Of a DNA stretch of 64,000 bases, positions 59,259 to 64,000 are shown piece by piece. This DNA is from Klenkia marina (GTDB lineage: Bacteria > Actinomycetota > Actinomycetes > Mycobacteriales > Geodermatophilaceae). The stretch is taken from NCBI RefSeq assembly GCF_900101025.1, contig NZ_FMUH01000001.1, forward strand, positions 434,001 through 498,000, read 5' to 3'. The translations under genes were made by a program, and so were the position numbers. The notes under the pieces were generated by a model, which made no database searches, was not told the origin of the DNA, and was given only the letters and a program-made list of their open reading frames with translations. The first letter of the stretch is position 1. Each line of letters begins with the position of its first letter.

Positions 59259-60524
59259 GTGCCCGACCTGACCGCCGCCGAGGCCCGCGTCCTGGACGCC
59301 GTCGACGACACCTGGCTGCTGGACCGCCTGCGCGAGCTCGTCGCGGTGCCGTCGGTGGGCGGCACCGCCGCCGAGTCCGACGCCCAGCACCTCGTGGCCG
59401 GCTGGCTGCGCGACCTGGGCGCCGACACCGACGTCTGGGCGGTCGACCTGGTCGATGCGGCCACCGCCGACGACGCCCCCGGCCAGGAGGTCGTGCGCGA
59501 CGAGGCCTGGGGCGTGGTGGGCACGCTGGGCGGCGCCGGGGAGCCCGGGCTGGTGCTCTGCGGGCACACCGACGTCGTCCCCGCGGGTGACCCGGAGCTG
59601 TGGCCCGGCGACCCGTTCGCACCGCGGCTGGACGGCGGGGTGCTGCACGGCCGGGGCACCTGCGACATGAAGGGCGGCCTGGTCGCCGCGCTCGCGGCCG
59701 CCCGGGCGGTGGCGGCTGCCGGGGTCCCGCTGGTGCGGCCGCTCGCGGTGCACAGCGTCGTCGGCGAGGAGGACGGCGGACTCGGTGCCTGGGCCACGCT
59801 CCGGCGCGGTCACCGCGGGGCGGCGTGCATCATCCCCGAGCCGACCGCCGGCGCCGTCATGACCGCCAACGCCGGAGCCCTCACCTTCCGGCTCACCCTC
59901 ACCGGCCTGGCCGCGCACGGCGCGATGCGCGACCAGGGCGTGAGCACCGTCGAGCTGTTCGGCCACGTGCACGCGGCGCTGCGCGAGTTCGAGGCGTCGC
60001 GGCAGCGCGACGTCGAGCGGTTCGCCGGCACCGCGCTGCCCTACGGGCTGTCGATCGGCACCGTGCACGCCGGCGACTGGTCCTCCACCGTGCCCGACCG
60101 GCTGGTCGCCGAGGGCCGCTACGGGGTGCAGGTCGACGAACCGGTCGAGACCGCCCGGGCCGCGCTGGAGGCCGCGGTGGCCGCCGCCTGCGCCGAGCAC
60201 CCCTGGCTGGCCGACCACCCCGCCCGTGTCGAGTGGGTGGGCGGCGCCTTCGCCAGCGGCCGGCTGCCGCAGGGCTCGCCGCTGCTGCCCGCCGTCCGCA
60301 CCGCCGTGGTCGACGCCGGACGTGCCCGGCCCGCCGAGCGCTACGTGCCCGCCGGCACCGACCTGCGGCTCTACGCCGCCGCGGGCATCCCGACGCTGCA
60401 CTACGGCCCCGGTGACCTCGGCCTCGCGCACTCACCGCGCGAGCAGGTGCCCGTCGCCGACCTGGGCCACGTGGCCCGGGTGCTCGCGCTGACCGCGTTG
60501 CGGCAGTGCACGGTGGAGGCATGA
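59259..60524 (+). CDS. M20 family metallopeptidase/deacylase (ArgE/DapE-like)
   Basis: A 421-aa two-zinc amidohydrolase. Metal and catalytic residues are present: His103 and Asp105 (GHTDVV), Asp136 (RGTCDMKGG), the general-base pair Glu170-Glu171 (GEEDGG), a Glu in IIPEPTAG and the C-terminal His in LAHSPREQV. A small dimerisation domain is inserted at about 200-310. Substrates of the family are N-acyl amino acids or dipeptides. GTG 59259 is chosen. Its stop overlaps the next gene's ATG (ATGA). Confidence 0.92.
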   Translation: MPDLTAAEARVLDAVDDTWLLDRLRELVAVPSVGGTAAESDAQHLVAGWLRDLGADTDVWAVDLVDAATADDAPGQEVVRDEAWGVVGTLGGAGEPGLVLCGHTDVVPAGDPELWPGDPFAPRLDGGVLHGRGTCDMKGGLVAALAAARAVAAAGVPLVRPLAVHSVVGEEDGGLGAWATLRRGHRGAACIIPEPTAGAVMTANAGALTFRLTLTGLAAHGAMRDQGVSTVELFGHVHAALREFEASRQRDVERFAGTALPYGLSIGTVHAGDWSSTVPDRLVAEGRYGVQVDEPVETARAALEAAVAAACAEHPWLADHPARVEWVGGAFASGRLPQGSPLLPAVRTAVVDAGRARPAERYVPAGTDLRLYAAAGIPTLHYGPGDLGLAHSPREQVPVADLGHVARVLALTALRQCTVEA

Positions 60525-61141
60525 CCGTCCAGTTCGAGGACTTCGCCGCCCTGACCGAGGACTCCCCCACCGCCCGCACCGAGTGGGCCGCGCTGGTCGA
60601 CGCGTGGAGCGAACCGCACCGCCGCTACCACGACCTGGCGCACCTGGCTGCCGTCCTCGGCCTGGTCGGCGAGCTGGCCGCGCACGCCGCCGACCCCGCC
60701 GCCGTGGCGCTGGCCGCCTGGTACCACGACGTCGCCTACGACCCCACCGCCACCGACAACGAGGAGGTCAGCGCGCAGCGGGCGCTCGCCGGACTGCGCG
60801 GTCTCGTGCCCGACGAGCGGCTGGCCGAGGTGGCCCGGCTCGTGCGGCTGACCGCCGGGCACGCCCCGGTCGACGACGACACCGACGGCGCGGTGCTCTG
60901 CGACGCCGACCTGGCGGTGCTGGCCGCCCCGCCGCAGGCCTACGCCGGCTACGCCTCCGCCGTCCGGGAGGAGTACGGGCACCTGGACGACGAGGTGTTC
61001 ACCGCCGGCCGCATCGCCGTCCTGGAGTCGTTGCTCGACCTGCCCCGGCTCTACCGCACGCCGACCGCGCAGCCCTGGGAGGCCCCGGCGCGGGCCAACC
61101 TCGAGGCCGAGCTCAGCCTGCTGCGCGCCCGGGCTTCCTGA
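60521..61141 (+). CDS. HD-superfamily metal-dependent phosphohydrolase-like protein
   Basis: A 206-aa predicted HD protein. RRYHDLAHLAAVL (about 37-49) and WYHDVAYDPTATDNEE (about 72-87) provide the His and His-Asp ligands, and CDADLAVLAAP (about 132) the distal Asp. This is the subgroup of small uncharacterised HD proteins, cytosolic. ATG 60521 lies in the M20 stop (ATGA) and has GGTGGAGG upstream, so the two genes are coupled. Its 3' end overlaps the convergent DUF4031 gene by 29 bp. Confidence 0.87.
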   Translation: MTVQFEDFAALTEDSPTARTEWAALVDAWSEPHRRYHDLAHLAAVLGLVGELAAHAADPAAVALAAWYHDVAYDPTATDNEEVSAQRALAGLRGLVPDERLAEVARLVRLTAGHAPVDDDTDGAVLCDADLAVLAAPPQAYAGYASAVREEYGHLDDEVFTAGRIAVLESLLDLPRLYRTPTAQPWEAPARANLEAELSLLRARAS

Positions 61142-61388
61142 CCCGCAGGCCCGCGGCCAGCAGCCGCGCCAGCAGCTCGCGGCAGCTCACCGGCTCCGCA
61201 CCGGCGGCCACCGCCACGTCGTGCAGCTCCTGCGGGACGTCGTAGTGGTCGCCCTGGAACGCCCGCCGCGGGATGCCGAGCTCGGCCTGGACGAACGCGT
61301 GCAGCTCGTCGTAGGAGGTGTCGCTGACCAGGTGCGACCACAGCTTCCCGCGCCAGGGCCACACCGGGGTGTCGATCAGCAGCGCCAC
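61113..61388 (-). CDS. DUF4031 domain protein
   Basis: A 91-aa cytosolic protein. ALLIDTPVWPWRGKLWSHLV at the start and the FQGDHYDVP motif are diagnostic of DUF4031. Function unknown; the conserved His/Asp (HLVSD, GDHYD) might be catalytic. GTG at 61388. It is divergent from the Gfo/Idh/MocA gene (32 bp) and overlaps the HD gene end, which is rare for long convergent overlaps and real here because both products look conserved. Confidence 0.86.
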   Translation of the reverse strand: MALLIDTPVWPWRGKLWSHLVSDTSYDELHAFVQAELGIPRRAFQGDHYDVPQELHDVAVAAGAEPVSCRELLARLLAAGLRVRKPGRAAG

Positions 61389-61407
61389 GGAGCCAGTCTC
61401 CCCCCAC

Positions 61408-61413
61408 TACCGT
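61408..61413 (+). promoter_or_regulatory. TACCGT -10 box (leaderless type)
   Basis: TACCGT ends 7 nt before GTG 61421; there is no Shine-Dalgarno. It overlaps the divergent DUF4031 upstream region. Confidence 0.45.
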
Positions 61414-61420
61414 CGGCGGG

Positions 61421-62404
61421 GTGAGCACAACGACCCGCTGGGGCATCGTCGGACCGGGCCGCATCGCCGAGAACGTGGTGCGCGACTTCGTGCACGTGCC
61501 CGGGGCGGAGGTCACCGCCGTCGGGTCGCGGTCGCTCGACCGGGCGCGCGCCTTCGCCGACCAGCACGGCATCGGCACCGCGCACGGCTCCTACGCCGAC
61601 CTGGTCGCCGACCCCGATGTCGACGTCCTGTACCTGGCCACCCCGCACCCGCAGCACCACGCGGTCGCCCTCGAGGCCATCGCGGCCGGCAAGCACCTGC
61701 TGGTGGAGAAGGCCTTCACCGCCACCGTCGCCGGCGCGCAGGAGGTCGTGGACGCCGCCCGGGCGGCCGGGGTGTTCGTCATGGAGGCCATGTGGACCCG
61801 CTTCCAGCCCGCCGTCGTGGAGCTGCGCCGGCTGGTCGCCGAGGGCGCGATCGGCGAGGTGCGCAGCGTGCAGGCCGACCTGGGCGTGGCCCGCGAGTTC
61901 GACCCCACCGACCGGCTGTTCGCCAAGGACCTGGGCGGCGGCGCGCTGCTCGACCTGGGCGTCTACGTCGTGTCGTTCGCCCAGCTGCTGCTCGGTGCCC
62001 CCGACACGGTCACCGCCACCGGATCGACCTTCCCGACCGGGGTGGACGCCGAGGCCGCGCTGCTGCTGGGGTACGCCGACGGCCGCGCCGCCACGCTGCT
62101 GACCTCGCTGCGCAACGCCCTGCCCGGGCAGGCGCGGGTGTTCGGCACCGAGGGGTGGATCGACGTCCTCCCCCGCTTCCACCACCCCGCGACGATCGTG
62201 CTGCACCGGGCCGGCGCCGAACCCGAGGAGATCACCCGGCCGGCCACCGGCACCGGCTACAGCCACGAGATCGCCGAGGTGCACGAGGGCGTGCTGGCCG
62301 GCCGCACCGAGTCCGCGGTGATGCCGCTGTCCGACACCCTCGCGGTGATGCGGGTGCTCGAGTCCGCCGCCACCCAGCTCGGCGTGGAGTTCGCCGAGGC
62401 CTGA
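61421..62404 (+). CDS. Gfo/Idh/MocA family oxidoreductase
   Basis: A 327-aa NAD(P)-dependent dehydrogenase. The Rossmann motif GIVGPGRIAENVV is at about 8-20, and the cofactor/catalytic lysine motif is EKAFTATVAGAQE (about 98-110; EKP is more usual). The C-terminal domain has DLGGGALLDLGVYVV, the family's conserved substrate-side segment. The group oxidises sugars, inositols or trans-dihydrodiols. It stands alone and ends in a nested hairpin. Substrate unknown. Confidence 0.92.
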   Translation: MSTTTRWGIVGPGRIAENVVRDFVHVPGAEVTAVGSRSLDRARAFADQHGIGTAHGSYADLVADPDVDVLYLATPHPQHHAVALEAIAAGKHLLVEKAFTATVAGAQEVVDAARAAGVFVMEAMWTRFQPAVVELRRLVAEGAIGEVRSVQADLGVAREFDPTDRLFAKDLGGGALLDLGVYVVSFAQLLLGAPDTVTATGSTFPTGVDAEAALLLGYADGRAATLLTSLRNALPGQARVFGTEGWIDVLPRFHHPATIVLHRAGAEPEEITRPATGTGYSHEIAEVHEGVLAGRTESAVMPLSDTLAVMRVLESAATQLGVEFAEA

Positions 62405-62460
62405 ACCGGCGCCGCGCGCCGACCTCGCCGACCCCCTGGTGGTCAGTGCGATGACGCCGT

Positions 62461-62527
62461 GACCTTGCAGATCGACAACGGGGACACGCCGGTGGTCGGC
62501 GTGTCCCCGTTGCCGTTCCGCAAGGTC
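62461..62527. terminator. Nested perfect hairpin between convergent genes
   Basis: The outer stem GACCTTGC/GCAAGGTC (62461-62468 with 62520-62527) encloses a 16-bp perfect stem, CAACGGGGACACGCCG (62476-62491) with 62497-62512, and a 5-nt loop. Same design as 766-857. Confidence 0.75.
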
Positions 62528-62546
62528 GAGGGTTGGGCGAAGCGCC

Positions 62547-63548
62547 TCAGGACTCGGGCTGCTCCACGACCGTCGACGGGTCGGCGTCGGCCGCTGCGGC
62601 CAGCGGACCCACCAGCTGCTCGAGCAGGTAGGGCAGCGACAGCGGGCTGCCGAAGCCCACTGCGGCCGAGATGGCGCTGGAGTACTGGCCCAGCAGCACC
62701 GTGCGGTCCTCGGTCACGACGCCGAGCCCGGCGAGCAGGGTGTCGGCGTCCAGGGCGGCCTGGTCGTAGCCGTTCTCGACGAGCACGTCGGCGTCGAGCA
62801 GGTCCAGCCGCTCGGCCGAGAGCTCCTGGCTGGCCTCGGGCACCTCGAAGCCGAGGTCGGCGAAGAACTGGGTGCGCAGGTCGTCCTGGCCCAGCAGGTA
62901 GTGGCCCGAGCCGCCGAGACCGGTGAGGTCGACGGCGATCGACTGCCCGGCGAAGTCCGGGTTCTCCTCGACGGCCTGGGCGAACTGGCCCTCGACGTCG
63001 TCGACGAGCTGCTGGGCCGCGTCCTCGACGCCCAGCGCCCGCCCGGTGAGCAGCGTCTGCTCCTGCCACGGGGTGGCGCCGTCGGCGTACTCGTCGGTCT
63101 GCGCCAGGGTCGGCGCGATGGCCGACAGCTGGTCGTAGGTGCCCTGGTCGATGAAGGAGTAGACGCCGACGATGAGGTCGGGCGCCAAGGCGGCGATCGC
63201 CTCCAGGTTGAGCTCACCGCTGCCCACGGTGGGGACGTCGTCGGCGGGCAGCACGTCCTGGGCCCAGGGCCGCTGGGTGGCGTCGTAGTCGCCGATGAGC
63301 TCGCGCTCGCCGACCAGCTCGCCGCCGAGGGCCAGCACGAAGTCGGCGTCGTTGAAGCCGATGGTCACGATGCGCTGGGGCTCCGACGGGATCTCGGTGG
63401 TGCCGAACTTGTTCTCGATGCTGACCGGGAACGCACCCGTCGACCCCGACGACCCGGCCGCGGATCCGGAGGAGTCGTCGGACCCGCCGCAGGCGGTGAG
63501 GGTCAGGGCGAGGGCAGCGGTCGCGAGAGCGGCCAGGGGGCGGCGCAT
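62547..63548 (-). CDS. Iron-siderophore ABC transporter substrate-binding lipoprotein
   Basis: A 333-aa lipoprotein with signal and lipobox LTAC (Cys20), Ser/Gly linker, then a two-lobe periplasmic-binding fold of the FecB/FepB type: PQRIVTIGFNDADFVLALGG (about 58-77), LAPDLIVGVYSF, LLDADVLVENGYD. It binds ferric siderophores outside the membrane. The permease and ATPase genes are not adjacent. CAGGAG lies before ATG 63548, and a strong iron box lies 35-53 bp upstream, so iron repression is expected. Confidence 0.92.
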   Translation of the reverse strand: MRRPLAALATAALALTLTACGGSDDSSGSAAGSSGSTGAFPVSIENKFGTTEIPSEPQRIVTIGFNDADFVLALGGELVGERELIGDYDATQRPWAQDVLPADDVPTVGSGELNLEAIAALAPDLIVGVYSFIDQGTYDQLSAIAPTLAQTDEYADGATPWQEQTLLTGRALGVEDAAQQLVDDVEGQFAQAVEENPDFAGQSIAVDLTGLGGSGHYLLGQDDLRTQFFADLGFEVPEASQELSAERLDLLDADVLVENGYDQAALDADTLLAGLGVVTEDRTVLLGQYSSAISAAVGFGSPLSLPYLLEQLVGPLAAAADADPSTVVEQPES

Positions 63549-63582
63549 ACGGGCACTCCTGAGCTGGAACTGGACGTTCCGC

Positions 63583-63601
63583 TGAGGTTAGCCTTGCCTG
63601 T
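63583..63601 (-). promoter_or_regulatory. IdeR/DtxR-type iron box
   Basis: TGAGGTTAGCCTTGCCTGT matches the consensus TTAGGTTAGCCTAACCTAA at 14 of 19 positions by eye, including the central TTAGCCT. It lies 35-53 bp before the siderophore-binding protein gene and overlaps a TAACCT -10-like box on the minus strand, so bound regulator would block transcription. Confidence 0.75.
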
Positions 63602-63629
63602 ACTGCTGCTGTGGGGCCGGGTACGCGGA

Positions 63630-63661
63630 CGGGGCCGCCCTCCCGAGGGAGGACGGCCCCG
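63630..63661 (-). terminator. Hairpin downstream of groEL
   Basis: CGGGGCCG-C-CCTCC (63630-63643) pairs with GGAGG-A-CGGCCCCG (63648-63661), one mismatch. Downstream of groEL in its direction of transcription and upstream of the siderophore-binding gene. Confidence 0.65.
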
Positions 63662-63679
63662 CCGTCATGCGGAACGTTC

Positions 63680-63747
63680 TGGAACGGCTCCCTCGCAGGG
63701 TCCCGCGACGTGCGGAGCGCGTCGTGGGGGGCGAGGGGGTCCTTCTG
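63680..63747. repeat. Intergenic hairpin repeat, copy B
   Basis: CCCTCGC (63690-63696) and GCGAGGG (63731-63737) pair around GCAGGGTCCC (63695-63704). It shares 20 identical bases with copy C (63712-63731) and TGGAACGG with copies C and D. Directly after the groEL stop. Confidence 0.75.
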
Positions 63748-64000
63748 TCAGAAGTCCATGCCGCCCATGCCGCCGTCGCCACCGGGCATGGCCGGAGCGG
63801 CCTTCTCCGGCTTGTCGGCGATGACGGCCTCGGTGGTGAGGAAGAGCGCCGCGATGGAGGCGGCGTTCTGCAGCGCCGAGCGGGTGACCTTGGCCGGGTC
63901 GATGATGCCGGCGGCGACCAGGTCGACGTACTCGCCCGAGGCAGCGTTGAGGCCCCAGCCGATCTCGGAGTTGCGCACCTTCTCGGCCACGACGCCGCCC
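63748..64000 (-). CDS. groEL: Chaperonin GroEL, C-terminal end (5' part beyond window)
   Basis: The last 83 codons are visible. [20 protein letters not shown] followed by [20 protein letters not shown] is the equatorial-domain C-terminus of GroEL, and the [11 protein letters not shown] tail is the Gly-Met repeat found at the end of GroEL2-type actinobacterial chaperonins (not the His-rich tail of GroEL1). No groES is in the window, consistent with the solitary groEL2 gene of actinobacteria, though the 5' side is unseen. Confidence 0.96.
   Translation of the reverse strand, partial: GGVVAEKVRNSEIGWGLNAASGEYVDLVAAGIIDPAKVTRSALQNAASIAALFLTTEAVIADKPEKAAPAMPGGDGGMGGMDF

Overview
The window is chromosomal DNA of a very GC-rich actinobacterium. 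Coding positions are strongly G/C at the third base, GTG starts are common, and genes overlap by ATGA or GTGA. Family content also fits: SepH, DUF3027, DUF2530, DUF2771-like lipoprotein, an F420-dependent luciferase-like oxidoreductase, a bacterial XPB helicase and an IdeR-type iron box. The style of the intergenic repeats and the gene set suggest a Geodermatophilaceae-like organism (Blastococcus, Geodermatophilus, Modestobacter); this is an inference from style, not a measured placement. No transposase, integrase, phage gene, CRISPR array, tRNA or rRNA gene was recognised. From memory, much of the order (FprB-like reductase, citA, serC, SepH, TrmH methyltransferase, MarR, DUF3027, MFS, cold-shock protein, XPB and its companion) echoes the M. 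tuberculosis Rv0861c-Rv0889c region, so most of the window is an ancestral actinobacterial block with accessory genes inserted.

Layout. 1-11.9 kb: end of an FprA-type ferredoxin reductase, PEP carboxylase, an SMP-30 lactonase, a P450 convergent with an F420 oxidoreductase/SDR pair, a NatAB-like ABC exporter, a GlgC-like nucleotidyltransferase and a small unknown protein. 11.9-16.3 kb: MFS-pdxH, divergent from citA-serC. 16.3-21.5 kb: a minus-strand run of NAGGN-type amidotransferase, S9 peptidase and circularly permuted ATP-grasp protein. 21.7-25.7 kb: SepH, a YflT-like stress protein, TrmH methyltransferase, FAD amine-oxidase-like protein, lipoprotein. 25.7-29.7 kb: a three-gene FtsX-type ABC system. 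29.7-34.5 kb (minus): AzgA-like purine permease, MarR, MFS, small membrane protein, thioesterase. 34.5-39.1 kb: DUF2530, a repeat-rich 444-bp spacer, DUF3027, MFS, lipoprotein, cold-shock protein, small membrane protein. 39.1-42.9 kb: acyl-CoA ligase with a coupled 75-aa protein, MFS, membrane protein. 43-50.4 kb: helicase-associated protein, cyclopropane synthase, XPB and a second SF2 helicase. 50.5-56.7 kb (minus): lipoprotein, MHS-type transporter, a 39-aa protein, a large LAL-type LuxR regulator, hexapeptide acyltransferase, cupin. 56.8-64 kb: glucose-6-phosphate dehydrogenase, scramblase-like protein, M20 peptidase/HD protein pair, DUF4031, Gfo/Idh/MocA oxidoreductase, siderophore-binding lipoprotein under an iron box, and the 3' end of groEL.

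The most interesting signals are: (i) GTTS-N15/16-GGGTAG promoters, which look like the sigma-B/sigma-F class, before the P450, the F420-oxidoreductase/SDR pair and the YflT-like gene; (ii) the amidotransferase-peptidase-ATP-grasp run, which has the same three activities as the proteobacterial NAGGN trio but with different peptidase and ligase families; (iii) a 39-aa gene whose Shine-Dalgarno sequence lies inside a perfect 12-bp hairpin ahead of the LuxR operon; (iv) several families of intergenic hairpin repeats; and (v) repeated TANNNT boxes 6-9 nt before start codons, suggesting widespread leaderless transcription.
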